From positions 1,364,001 through 1,428,000 of the forward strand of contig JAUTDP010000015.1 in the NCBI GenBank assembly GCA_033439795.1: DNA of 64,000 nt. Reading direction: 5' to 3'. Both the position numbers and the translations under genes were made by a program. Numbering within the stretch: position 1 is the first letter of the stretch; every line of letters starts with the position of its first letter. Positions 1-12,148 of this stretch are shown in pieces. Source of the DNA: Sordaria brevicollis. Lineage: Eukaryota > Ascomycota > Sordariomycetes > Sordariales > Sordariaceae. Under the pieces are notes generated by a model, which saw only the letters and a list, made by a program, of their open reading frames with translations, made no database searches and had not been told where the DNA came from.

Positions 1-1204
1 CATGTCAGCTGGTCTTTTTCTTGCCCTCTTGGAACTTCTTCCTTCCCACACCTACAGTCTGGTATTGATACGACTCAAGAGTCTTGAATGGCGATATTCA
101 AATAAACGGAAACGGAAGGTTGGTAGCGAGGCGAATGTCGTCGTCCTGCACAGCCACGGGCAAAGTTGCAAACGAATACGTGTGGAAGAATGGTCGGCGA
201 ATTTGCTGGTCGGAGTCGGGCTCGGAGTAGGTCTCGGAGCTCCGATAGCCTGTGTGTGGCTTTGGTCCGTCCGTCAGAGTTTCCACAAATCGGGTCCGGT
301 CCGGTGACTTTCAACCGGAGCCGGACACCGCTCGGCGGGCCGGCTTATCCACTCAAAACGTCCTCATGTCTTTGGTTTGGCCCGGGGCTGTCCTTCCCTC
401 CTTCATTCTCTCATGGATCATGAAATCTGCCCTTCATGTCGCTGGTTTCTGCAATGGCACAACGTCCATCCAGTTATCAACCATCCCAAGAGTCTTCCCC
501 CCCTCCCTCCCCTAAAACCAATGCAACCATCGACACCAACGAGCTTCCCAAAAAGAAATGCAAAAACCAACCCCGCATTATTGCCCTTGATAACGTCCCT
601 AACCCTCTCAGGTCGGTACAAGGAATGCCGAGATCCTCCACAGAAGTCCTTCAGAGAAAAGAAGGAAAATCGGAAAGGGGCGGCTAGTTGCGAAAGAGAA
701 ACCAGCCCCCTCCTCCTGCTGGACGCATGAAGCCGATGTGATGTGCATGTCCGTCGACATTTGCAAACGCTTCAAGGTTCTGCAAAGGGTGAACTCTGAG
801 AGTGTTTCTGACAATTCTACCACCGGACAAAAGGGGCAGATGAATGATGAGCTGGCTCAAAACTTGTTGAAAGGATATGCCATTCAGACATGTGTTCAAA
901 CAAGGTCAGTCTCCGTATGACTTTCTCCACCATCTACATACACCGTAGCGGTGGGTCATCTTCTTGGGTTGGGCTTGGTCCCGCCATCATTCAGGGGTAG
1001 CGGATCACAAACTAAACAAAACAACAAGCTTCGAGTGGAACCGTCAGCCATGTGCCAGGTTACCACGACAACCGTGTGTAAGTGAGTAACTTCATCGTCT
1101 TTTTGAGTCAATAGGTTGGCCATCCAAAAGCTCCCGAACCCTGATATTTCTTCTTCATGTCTGTGAGAGTCTTATCTAAACACTGCAATTCCTCCTACGC
1201 TCCA
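1..1204. other. Left-edge region without a clear gene
   Basis: No recognisable coding gene lies here. The kelch gene transcribed leftward ends at 1205, so the right part should hold its 3' untranslated region. The only candidate is a short plus-strand ORF at 454-687, listed separately. A CCCTAACCC telomere-like motif is at 597-605. The remaining ORFs are short and lack family features. Confidence 0.5.
454..687 (+). CDS. Possible small protein, unrecognised
   Basis: A weak candidate. The first sensible ATG lies near 454 and the frame runs to a stop at 687, giving about 77 residues rich in Pro, Ser and Lys. It starts MAQRPSSYQPSQ and contains a PPPSP stretch. No domain, signal peptide or membrane segment is visible. 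A second plus-strand ORF at about 738-920 could be a further exon, since it ends near a possible GTCAGT donor at 905, but I found no convincing splice pair joining them. It may be chance. Transcript data would settle it. Confidence 0.2.
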   Translation: MAQRPSSYQPSQESSPPPSPKTNATIDTNELPKKKCKNQPRIIALDNVPNPLRSVQGMPRSSTEVLQRKEGKSERGG

Positions 1205-3263
1205 TCACGTATACCGCCCCCTGTCTATCCTGTCCACCTGTGTCCCCGTCCCATCAAGTTCCCAGTGATGGTTATTCTCCGTCGGCAGCTCTTCCGGAGC
1301 AACATAAACCTCCACTGGCTTCTCAACCGTCACAAGTTCCTTCCTGTTGTTTTCTGCAGCAAACGCAGCAATAGCTGGGGTTCCTTCTCCCACGCTAGAT
1401 TCGCCGTCAAGTTCCGAAGGCTTGGTTTTCCTTGACTTTTTAAGGAAGTAAAAGAGTAGTCCACCTAGGATGGCTAACCCGGCGACACCGGCCACGACAC
1501 CTCCTGCAATTGCTCCCACGTTATTACTGGATTTCTTGCCGTCGCCGGTCTGTGAGTCTGAAGATGCTGAGCTACTGGTGCTAGGTGCGGTTGGACTGCC
1601 AGAGTCATCTGTTGATGGAGAAGGGTTGAGGAACATGTTCTTGACTTTGTCGGAGGACCAAGAAACGGCCGCGAGGTTACTGTCGGTACTTTTGTTAGTC
1701 GCATCTCTACGAGAAATAGGACAAAAACTGCACTTACTCATCCTTGCTGTACCAATCCCTCACAACACCAGGCCTCTCATAATCGCCCATTTCCGCATCG
1801 TAGATGCCGTCCTTCGACCACGTCATAGCAGTCATATCAAAGATGCCCAACCCTTGCGGGAAACTGTCCTTGCTTGACCATTTGGCCTTGATCTCTTTCC
1901 CTCCAATACTGAGCATCTGTCGTTTTCCTTTGCCTACCACGGCGCAGGCCGGGTGAGCACGACGCTCTTGAGACTGATCGGCGGCTCGGAACCAGACGAA
2001 GCCCGGAAGGCTGAGGACGTAGACGTCGTTGTACGACTCTTCGGTTTTGGAGTCGGCGCCGCCGTACATGAATCTGTTCCCACGTCCAATGTTAGCCAAC
2101 CGTCTCCCCAAATTTTGTTGACAGCGGACTGAGAGACAAGAAACATACATCTCAAAACTCCCATCCTTTCCCTCCACCCCCACCGCACAAAACTTTTCCC
2201 TCGGACTCGGCACCTCCCCCGTCGTCTCCTGCCAGAACCACTCCCTCGTCACCGGATCAAAGAAAGTAACATTCTCAAACCCCATAACAAAATCCGGTTG
2301 GTTTCCAGTAGTAGTAGCCGGAACCGCAAACACGCTTCCGCCCAAAATAAACACCAGCCCATTTTCCTTCTCTTCTTCCTCCTTGCTTCCAGCAGCCGAA
2401 AAACTCGGCACAAAAACCCCCACACCCCCTTTCAAACTCCCACCACTCCCACCATTAACAAACCCCAGATTAGTCTCATTCCTCCACTCCCGCCTATTCA
2501 TATCATAAACCACCATCCCCGGAATATGCTCAGCATGCGGATTCGACGGATCCGTCCACGCCGACGCCACCCCTCCCACACTAAACCCCATCCCTCCCTT
2601 TCCCGTCGACACAAAAGCCGCTTGCTCAACCAACCTCAACCCCCTAGGCGGCACGGGACTCGTTGGGGCAGGCGCCTCAAACCCCCAACTCCCTCCACCG
2701 TTTCCATCAGCAGTAAATTTCCACACCCCACTCTTATCTATTTTGTTACTGTTAACCCCGTAACTGGCGCCGCCGCCGTAGACATAAAACCCGTTGCCGT
2801 CGGGGGTGGGCCATAGACTCTGGGAGTTCATGGCGTAGGGCCCTTTGCCTGATACATCTTTGCGGGCGGCGATTTTGATTTGGACGGAGGAGGCGTTCCA
2901 GGAGGTGGAGAGGGGGATGGATAAGGTTGAGTTGACGCCGTTGGAAGGGCGGGAGGAGATGGAACCTGTTGAGGTGTCGAGTTGGGAAAGTTCCCCGCCG
3001 TCTATGTAGACGTGGGAGCCGATGACGGCGGCTGGTGGGTGAGGAGGGAGGTTAGTATGGAGGGGAAGATGGAGGAAAGGGGGAGGGAAGGGCTTACCGC
3101 GGGCTTGGATTCTTCGCAAGAAATTTTCGGGAGATGGTGAGTCGAGGAGTTCTGCGTGGGCGGACGATATCAAGAGACTGAGGAGGAAGGTGAAGAGTAG
3201 CGTTGTTGTTGTTGTGCTGGTTGAGTATTTTCCTCGTGGTGGTGGTGGTTGAAGAAGTTCCAT
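1205..3263 (-). CDS. Kelch-repeat protein, secreted or single-pass membrane
   Basis: Four exons (3098-3263, 2149-3031, 1738-2073, 1205-1679) give 619 residues. Introns are 66, 75 and 58 nt; the first two are multiples of three, so the frame stays open even if they are retained. The N-terminus has a Ser/Thr-rich lead, then a Leu-rich hydrophobic core ending SSAHA, a likely signal peptide. The middle has kelch-like blades with paired glycines, such as YVYGGGASYG, FILGGSVFAV, FMYGGADSK and MLSIGGKEI. A Ser/Thr linker follows, then one transmembrane helix at about residues 517-540 and a basic KKSRKTK stop-transfer. This predicts an extracellular beta-propeller, a single span and a cytosolic tail of about 80 residues. 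Fungal proteins of this architecture are common but mostly uncharacterised; the ligand is unknown. The start at 3263 places the signal peptide at the N-terminus. Confidence 0.88.
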
Positions 3264-4227
3264 GTTGTCGTTGACTACTCGGCGCTTGGCGGACTTTGAT
3301 CCTTAGCCAACGCTAGGCGAAGATCAAGTGTATATATCACGAAGGATTGAACAGACGAACAAGTGTCTAACCTTCGTCAATTGAAGGAGAAGGAAAATTT
3401 AAACCATGGAAAAGCGGAGAGACAGGGAAAATCATCAAGTTAAACCCTTTGCCATACTCCAGGGGAATAAGCCCTACAAAAGGATCCAGTCTATCCATGC
3501 CGTGACCCCGGGAACCATGGTCGAACAGGAATAACATGGTACGTATCACCGACAAAATTTAAAATGGGCATCTGCAACGCCCAAGCCGTTTGTAGCTAGC
3601 TAGCTCCAAGCCACCCGTCAGAAACTAACAATACAGTACCATGATATGATGCAAAATGCCCCTGGAGCACTCCCATCAGAAAGCTGCGCCCTATGGTACC
3701 TATATGGCTTGAGGATTTCCGCTGTGCCGCTTCGCTTACGGCGTCTAAATGCTCGCCAACGCTGAGGATAGGTAGTTGACCAATTGCGCAGCTGCGCTCC
3801 GTATCTCACCTACCATTTCCATAGTCCGAGGGCCAAGAGCTGTAAGTGCGAAGAGGGCTGATGGTGAAACGCTAGATGCTGAACTATCCGTTCGGTATTG
3901 GGGTTCGTCTATGGTAAGTTCCGGCACACGCCAATGCAAAAAACGTCGTGAGACAATTGCCAGACATTAGAACAGAACTCATCTCCGTGACAACAAACGG
4001 TAACCATCGCGTGTACTTCAATAATTCAATTCATTAATTCAGAGCCGAGATGCGCCAGACTAGTTCTTCTAGTCGACGACATTTATCCACGATCTCAAAC
4101 ATTATTAGTCTTTTTGTTCAACATCAAGGGTATCATGTTCCCACAACTCGCATCCACCTCTTACACATTACTCATGTTACGTTGCGACCTTGCTTCATAA
4201 AACACATCACCGGTCTGCTCTCTCTCT
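3264..4227. other. Intergenic, between two minus-strand genes
   Basis: About 960 bases without a gene. The left part should contain the promoter and leader of the kelch gene, and the right part the 3' untranslated region of the nucleoside transporter. Short ORFs on both strands (about 60 residues, overlapping each other) show no protein features. I see no repeat or RNA gene. Confidence 0.5.
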
Positions 4228-6246
4228 TTACCTTCCGTCGTAAAGCATGCCCGCAACACTTGCAGAAGTCAAAGTGGACAAGATACCGGAGAAAAGAGCG
4301 GAGAGGGCGACCCTGGAGACATCACCAGCACGACCAGGAGCGAGCTGAGAAAGCACACCGATCTGGGTACCGAGAGAGCCAATGTTTCCGAAACCCTATC
4401 ATTCAAAGTCAGCACTGGATCAGGAATAGTTTTTGAGAAGAGTGAAAACTTACGCAAACGGCATAGGTGGCAATGAGCTGGGAGCGCTTGCTCATGCTCT
4501 TGTAGGGCTCCTCGTTGGTGAGCTTGTTGAAGGCAAAGAACTCGTTGATGATGATCTTGGATCCAATCAACTCGCCAACAGGAAGAAGATCATCTTCAGG
4601 GACACCCAACAGCCAAGCGACAGGATACATGACATATCCGAGAATGAGCTCCAGCGAGAGAAGAGGGTGGTCCTCATCCTGGCCCATCAAGCCCCAGTAC
4701 TTGCCCCACCAGCCGAGCAGGCCGTTGACGAAAGCAACAATGGCGATAATGCAGAGAAGAGTGGCGACGATCATACCAGCGATCTTGATACCGAGCCAGG
4801 CACCGTTGGCAAAAGCATGAAGAGCGTTGGAAGCCTTGTGCTCATCGTCCTCGGGAATGACAACGCGACCAGAGGTCAAGGTCTCCTCAGTCTCGGGGAA
4901 ACGCATCTTGGAAACAGCCAAGGAAGCCGGGATAGACATGATGCAGCTGGAAACAAGGGCCTGGGCATTGAGACCAAGACCAATGTAAGCAACCAGGACG
5001 GAGCCGGCAATGGTGGCAAAACCGCAAGTCATGACCTGGTGAATCTCGGCGAGAGTCAAGTGCGGGACGAAGGGACGGATCAACATGGCCGACTCGCCCT
5101 GACCGATGAAAGGAGTAGCGGCAGCGACAACAGCTTCGGCACCCGAGACGCGGAGGGTCCAGAAGAAGAAGACGGCGAACTTGCCAATGAACCACTGGAT
5201 GAAACCCAGATGGTAGCAGAGCTGGACAAGGGCGACGAAGAAGATGATGGGAGGGACGACACCGGTGAAGAACCAGGGGAGCTTAGGAACGGTATCGTCA
5301 GTCAAGAAGATGACACCAGCGTTGGCGAAACCGAGCAAAGTGCGGGCCATCTCCGAGATGAAGCTGAAAATGTCATAACCAGCCTTGGTCTTGAGCACGA
5401 AGACGGCAATGACGAACTGGGTAAGCATACCACCGATGACGGTGTGCCAGGGGATCTTCCTCCAGTCGCGAGAGGTGACGGTAAGGAGGGCGATCATGAC
5501 GAGGAGACCGAAGATGGGGATGGCACGCATGGCGCGAGTGTTCTCGCCGACTTCCTCAGGGATCATACTGCCGAGGAGGAAGACACCGATGGTACCAAGG
5601 GCAGCAAGCGGCTGATGGAGCTTCTGGGGGATCATGGTATAACCCCTGTGAACAGTATGCGCCCAGACGGTCCTGGCAGGGCGCATAACGATGCTGGTAG
5701 GCACATAGCAGAAGAGAATGCGCAGGCAGATGGCGATATAGACGAGGGTCGGTTTCAACCAGCCAAGATGGCTATGACGGTACTTGACGAGAGGGCCATA
5801 GATCCACCATCTAAAGAAGACCGAAACACCTTGTCAGTGATCAAGTTACACGCACCACCCCCATGAAGCACACTGGAAGAGGTAGAGAATACGAACGCGG
5901 TGAAGAGGGCCCAGATGAAAAAGTGGATATAAGGCCTGCCGTATTTATAGAACCAGGCCCAGCTGTAGCGCTTGGGAGGCTCCTTCTCCTCACGATCGAT
6001 GGAGCCAACGTGGTCCTGGCTCTCGGTGTCGACATACTGGCCGGCAGGGATGCCGGTCTTGAGATCACGGTCGGAGTCGGCAGCCGAGATGGCTGGCTTC
6101 TCGTCGGCATGGGGGCCCATGATGACCTTTGTGGTTTCGTCGTGGTTCGTCATGGTGTCGACTATGGGACTACGATAAGCGTCGTGGTAGGCGGGTTGAA
6201 TCGTGTCCGAGTCGGCGTGGTGTCCCTTGTGGTCGGCCACGGTCAT
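4228..6246 (-). CDS. Concentrative nucleoside transporter (CNT family)
   Basis: Three exons (5897-6246, 4454-5810, 4228-4395) give 624 residues. A hydrophilic N-terminus of about 100 residues precedes many membrane helices. The CNT signature is present as GSKIIINEFFAF at about 533-544; the family form is G-x-K-x3-N-E-F-(V)-A-(Y). GQGES at about 353 and the C-terminal GFGNIGSLGTQIG also fit. Splicing was decided by family fit: a GTTCGT donor at 5896 and acceptor at 5811 join FTA to WWIYG, as expected in the second helix, and exon 3 restores the GFGNIGSLG motif. CNT proteins import nucleosides with protons or sodium; the fungal form is probably proton-coupled and in the plasma membrane (inference). 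A 477-codon ORF on the opposite strand is a composition shadow. Confidence 0.95.
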
Positions 6247-6780
6247 GTGGGTTGGTGTCTCGGTCGATGGAGTAAAGAGGTAGTTGAGAACCGTCTAAAG
6301 CTCCAAGACGACGACCTCTAGAGGGAAGAGACCCGAGGGAAGAGGAAGCTTGTCGAGACGTTGAGGTTGGATGGCCTTGGTCTGAAGGTAGAAGAAGGTG
6401 GGTGTAAGTGGTGGGCAGTCTGGGGTGGTGCAAGCTTTAATAGCTTCTTCCCCGGGCCTCGGGTATCTGTGGTATCAGGGTATTGATACTAGCTCTCGGA
6501 ACACAATGTCTAGTAGTAGCCGGCTTAGTGGGTGCGTGTAAGTGCGGTGAGATACCGGCCGGCCAGGTGGTTATCAAAAGTGTGGTGCGTCCCAGAAAAA
6601 CTGCGTGGACGGGTGGGGTTAGCCCAGGGGCATATCCGATGGAGGGGGACGAGATGTAGATGACCGGCAAGGGTAGCAGGTAGAGGTAGGGTAGGTACCT
6701 AATCTAAGGTAAGGTAAAGGTAGGTACAATTTAAGTGCAAGGTAGAGGTATGTAGAGGTAGGTGGAGGTAATTGGAGAGT
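6247..6780 (-). promoter_or_regulatory. Leader/promoter region of the nucleoside transporter
   Basis: Upstream of the transporter start. On the minus strand no ATG occurs between the start codon and about 6628, which fits a 5' leader. From 6683 to 6775 there is a low-complexity run of GGTA/GAGGTA units, including GGTAAGGTAAAGGTAGGTA. Exact promoter elements and the transcription start are not visible. Confidence 0.35.
6683..6775. repeat. Degenerate GGTA/AGGTA simple repeat
   Basis: About 90 bases made largely of AGGTA, TAGGTA and GAGGTA words with interruptions. It lies upstream of the nucleoside transporter gene. No coding potential. Confidence 0.7.
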
Positions 6781-9700
6781 GTTTGATGGATGGGGTGATG
6801 TGTGATGGAGATGAGATGAATGTCAGAAAAGGGAAAGGCACCAAATGCCTCGAGGTCAGATAAAACGAAGGAAATAAAATAAAATAAAATCCACATCTGA
6901 CGAACCGTTTCTGAGCGTTGAAATGCCTCGCTGAGTCGCCTCGTTCCAGATCTATTACAACAAAAGGTCGAGACGGATGGGAAGTTACCAAGCTCAACGG
7001 GGGGAGGAAGCTCGGCGTCGCCGCTAGACAGCCACCTGTGCAATCCACCTCCCTACTACGTATGTAGTGTCCGGCTTGGATGCGACGTGGATGATACTTG
7101 TGTGATTGGTACCTCGAAAGATAATGAAGTACTGTTCTGAATAAACAGGTTGATTTGATGATTGTGAGCGAGTGAGGTCAACTTGCCGCTGCCGCTGTCA
7201 TTCCAAGCCGTCCGCAAAGAACTTGATATTCGTGTGTTTCCCCAGATCGGGCAGAAGATCCTCTGTGCAGAAAAAGAAGGAATAAAAGAAGGTTTCTTTC
7301 GTTTTGATTTGACTGGACCCTCAGGTCTCAAGCCCTCACAGTAGTTCTTGGCCTCACTCACCATCATATTTTTTTCGCCAGCTTCCACTTCTTGCTACTT
7401 CTCGTCGGCCGTTCTTTCCCATTGCCACTCCATGTCCCGGCCTCTGGACCAGTCCCATGAAGCAGTGGGAAATATTTCTTGACTAGCTCCGTCCATCTCT
7501 CGAGTGCTCGACCATGCCGAATTGGGCCACTTTCCACCCAATTGGCCAATCAGAGGCCGCCAATCCGCTTCAAGAGGCAAAAAGAAGCTGGGGCCAGCCG
7601 GTATGTACATACATAGGTGTTGAGGAAGGAACACCCCCCAAAAGACAAGCCAGCAAAAAGTGCCGTGAAAGTTGCACCTCGCAAGGCTCCTTCGCAAACT
7701 CGGCACCTTGGCGATCTCTGCCCCTCCACTTTTGTCGACAATCGCCCCCCATGGAAAAAAAAAAGTAGACAAGGCCCAGGACAGAGGCTGAGTGGTTGGA
7801 TAGGGTATCGCAGGATGCCACCATTGGGTGCGTCCCGGTGCAACTCTATTCCACTTTTCATGTCCACCCTCCGGCGACTGGCCAAGACCTGCACACCCTG
7901 CCCCTCATCTTACCTTCTTCTTTGGGATCGTGTCCACGTTCATGCGAACACACATCTGGGGTTTTGGCCCGGACCTGGGGAACAACAGCAGGAGGTCATC
8001 TGGTGTGAACGGACAATGAATGGCCAACAAGCAATTGCTTGCAATTTGCAAAAAGGGGGTTACCCAAGCCCGGAACCATTTGCGATTTGAAGGTATCTTG
8101 ATCGCGATCACCTGGGCTTTCCCCGGTTTCCCAGTGACATATTGCTGTGGAGGTGGCGGCATCATGACTTTTGCCAACCCCAGATATTCGATGGAATCAA
8201 GAATGGAAGCCCGTTCAAAATGCGGGGTTGGTGGATGGACGGTGTTGATGTAAATGTTAGGGGTGTTGAAGAAGGCAACACAATGAGAGACCACCAGTGA
8301 GGGCGGGAATAACTGGCCATCCTCCCATCGACATCACTCCGTCTGCGACCACTTTGCCTTGTTCACCACTTTTACTGTGTGATACTTGCACGGCTTGTAC
8401 CAGACAAGACACACACAAGTTTGGGTATCACAGCGTCTCACCACCACGCCTTTCTTGGGAATCTTCTCCCGCTACCAAGAAGCTTATCATGGCATGTTTC
8501 GCATGCTCGCCAACGAGGTGGTTCAGTTTCGTTTCTTCGGTATCTATAACAGGCTTGTCTTATCAGATAGGTACCATACTCGGGGCGGCGGAAAATGCCA
8601 CATCCATCCACCGACACCCAACTTTCCTCAACAACCCCCAAACTTTTCAAGATTGGTGGATGGTGGGTGGGTGACGGCGGGAGTGATGGGCGATGCATAC
8701 GTTGGCGAGGGCCGCGTAATTTGATTTCCCTTCCAGGGCTGCATTCATCCTGTTGATAACGTCGCAGTACATGATGCCCGTCTGGCTTTCAACAACACAT
8801 CTTGAGGTGGGATTTTGATGGTTCTGGATCATCGATTCTTTGCTTCTTTTCTCTTCTCCCAAGCTGTCAATGTTCTGATGATTGTCACGTTCACCGTGAG
8901 CCTAGGAAACTCGGATTTCCTTGGTGCTACCGACGACAATATCTCGGATTCGGAACGTAGAAAAAAAGGCAGGCTGGTTCTCATCAACATCGAAAACCTT
9001 GCCATGCCCATGATGGAAAATGCACCACCAGCGCTTGGCTGCGGCAGAGACATCCCCGAGGCGTCAGCAAGACAAGGCTTCCCTTGACAATTGGCTTGTT
9101 CCACACTTTCTCTTCACCTTCCTGATTCGGCCATTTAGATATCCGCCATGGAGACAATTTAACTGGTCCAGCGGCTACCCCAGAGATCCAAGCTGCTGCT
9201 CCACTCAGCACGTCGAGGCTCGTGATAGTCGTCCGAACTCCCGTATCTAGCCAGGCGCGGTGGACCCCGAACTAATGGAAATCCACACGGCGGTCTCCGG
9301 AGATCAAGGACCGCCGCGGCAATATACCCGACAGAAAGGTTTCTGTAGCCTTGTGCTTGGGTAGCTTTTTAGGAAGGCAGAAAGGCAGGCCTGGCAAGCA
9401 ATCAACCTGAATCACAAATCACACATCATTCCCTGGACCTTTCTTGAAGCCGGCCCTCATTTTGTAACCGCACTTCCTCCCAGACACATGTGGACGACCT
9501 GCATGCCGCATGAATCCGACACGTGTGGCCGTCTGGGGAGTTCCATTCTAGACCGGCTGCCAAGACCGAGGACCCATCCAGCCGGGAGCTTGGAGGCAGC
9601 GAAGCTCTTCATGGGGAAGCCATGAAATGTTGTTTTGATGCGCACTAAAAGAAGAATATGCGCTCCATGTGACATGTGGGTTTGCTTATGGGGAGGATGG

Positions 9701-12148
9701 GAAGGGGAAAGGAAGAGCCAGATGTTGAACCCTTGACACATGGTGTGCGCCTGGACTACGATGTGGGAAATATCACGATACCCGCGGTTCCTACCATTGT
9801 CTCACATGTGTGCCTCTCGTCCATCCTCGATATAAAAGCAGCTCTAGCCCAAGTTGTTGAAGACTGGTCCAACGCTGGAGCCGGGCGGTTATGTTCTCAA
9901 ACAACGATACGTATGCCGTTTCCACGCTTGTGGAACTATCGTGATGAGGAATTGTACACTGTTGTGGATCATGTCGAGATATGACGGAGACCCCCATAGC
10001 AGGCTGTGGAGGAACCCTGGATACACGGCACCTACACCCCCTTTTTCAAGGTGGGCTGAACTTCCCAACGGCCATAAATGTGCCTGACAGCGAGGCTTCA
10101 ACAGCCTATCCGCCGTGTAGTCTTGTCCGTCGGGATCGCCTTCGGATCGAGACATAATTCCCATGATCAGGGTATTCTAGTATGCCCTCAATCGACCTCC
10201 CATTGTCGGTTCAATCAATCGAATAAAGCGTAACGACCGATGGGGAATCGAGACAGGGTACAGCATGCTGGCGATTGAGAGAGTGCGCGGAGGAAAGATA
10301 CGGCCGAGATGAGTGGATAGGTAGGAAGTGGTCTAAGCGGCTGGGGTATACCTGATGTGGTTCACTTGTTAGCAAAAAGTCAAGTGGGAATAGCTTCACG
10401 GCGACCCCTCAAACCTCCCGCGATACCAGGGCGGTGGAGATGCGCGCACAATCCTTTCTTCATTGCGAGCATGGAGATGGGCGCATTGCTTCCATCACAT
10501 CGGAGTTGTTGCTCGGTCAAGAACTGGATCAAATGTTGGGAGAAACAGAAACGGCAGGAGTGAAAAGACCAAAGGGAGGAGCTTGGGCAAGATTCCAATT
10601 GTTGGATGGCAAGGGGAAAAAAATCGAGTTGTGATCGCCGTGGAAAGCCGTGACGTTTAGGGTGGAGCTCTAATTCTCGGCAGGAGCTTGATGGCGTGCC
10701 TGCGCTGGCTCGCCTGGGAGCAGCCGCATTGCAGTGCTAGCACCCGCTGGCTCCTGCCGCGATACGGCAATCTTGGGCGGGACAATTTGTCGCGTCTCCG
10801 GCTGGGTGTTGCGCACCGACAACCTACCCAAGCCTTTTCGACAAGTCTTTACACTGGATTGATTCTTTTCATCCCGCCTCACATTTCATCTTTACAACTC
10901 ACAAACTTTTGTAATAACCACCACAAGATCTTTACAACTGCCTACGAGTAGACATCATATCCAAAACATTTTCCCGACAAAGAAATCCATTGGCACATCT
11001 GGCCACACCATTTCCACTTTTTCAATCCACCCTCTCCTCTTTATACCCTTGGGATGATCCCGAACTCGTCCTCGAATTCGGTTTTATGGTTATGTGGACG
11101 TCGGACGGGCCACGGCAGCTGAACACAAAACACGAGTCAAGCAAGCCTCTCGGTTAGGCGAGCCCGAAGCTTATTTCCACGGTTTCCACCATTCCACCTT
11201 TTCGCCGTGGAATCCATGATCCTTCATTTTACTCACCGGCGGCAATGCGTTTGCCCCGTACGTAACAGGTGTGCTGGAGAATCACGGATGAGCTGATGAT
11301 GGATGACGGCGCCCGCCGATGCGATGCAAAGCGTCGTCTTTAACATCCGTCCCCTCCCTGATCCCGTTTGGCTATGGAAGATAAAGACAATCTCGCAGAT
11401 ATACCGCTCACTGTAGCAGTATAGGTCTCATTGCCTCCCCGCTGCGTACAACATTGAAGAATTCCAGCATCCAAGTCGGATGGCCACACAGCGCACGCAA
11501 CGGACAAGCCGGACAGATCCAAAGCATGTCAAACTCGGTCCTGACGAGGAATCAGTTGGTTGCCATGCCACGCCGCCGCTCCGGGTTGCGTGCCACTGGC
11601 GCTTCTGGTTGCCCGGTTTGGCTGGCTGAAGGCTAGAGTTGCGAGTGCGAGTGCACATTCTGGGGTCACGACGTTGCCCTGGCTGAAACGGCGCAGGATC
11701 CCGCCCAGGGACGGCGTTTAACGCAGTTTTCAGGTATGATATTCAGGAGGGGGGAGACGGGATGCCACACGACGCACGCCATGAGGAGCCAAGCACCCCA
11801 AGCACTCCAAGCAATAACGTGGTAACTAACAACCATGATTGATCAAGGCATGGTCAGACAAGACAGCCTGGACGAATGTGCGGAGAGGGAGCACAATATG
11901 ACATCTGATGCCATGGCTTTTTCCAATGGTTGGGTTTGATTTTCCTTCCTGTCACCTCCCTCTACTGTATTGGAGCGCTATTGATGTGGATGCCGCTCGG
12001 GTATTGTGTTGGATGTGTTGCTGCGTCGTGACAGTGTCACTCCGTTAAGTGGTTGCATGTTGTTTGGGATCTGTTAGCAGTCTGCACTCTTTTTCGCCCT
12101 TTTAGTAAACTATAAAGTGAGGAGTACTAACATCTCCTAACACGCATG
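6781..12148. other. Long gene-poor stretch
   Basis: About 5.4 kb with no ORF that looks like a protein; those present are under 130 codons, overlap on both strands and lack motifs. A pyrimidine- and CA-rich section at 10840-10960 resembles fungal core promoter and leader sequence and could be an upstream transcription start for the gene at 12944 (inference). A perfect 8-bp dyad sits at 9288-9316. I saw no tRNA, 5S rRNA or transposon. A non-coding RNA or a distal regulatory region is possible but not shown. Confidence 0.45.
9288..9316. repeat. Inverted repeat, 8-bp arms
   Basis: CGGCGGTC at 9288-9295 and its exact reverse complement GACCGCCG at 9309-9316 enclose a 13-base spacer that contains the palindrome TCCGGA. 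Such CGG-containing dyads are the usual shape of sites for fungal Zn2Cys6 regulators, but no function is shown here. Confidence 0.5.

Noticed and set aside
4433..5866. 477-codon ORF on the plus strand opposite the nucleoside transporter
   Set aside because: It mirrors the transporter exon, is very rich in Asp, Glu and Gly, and has no domain. Strong C-ended codon bias on one strand keeps the opposite frame open.
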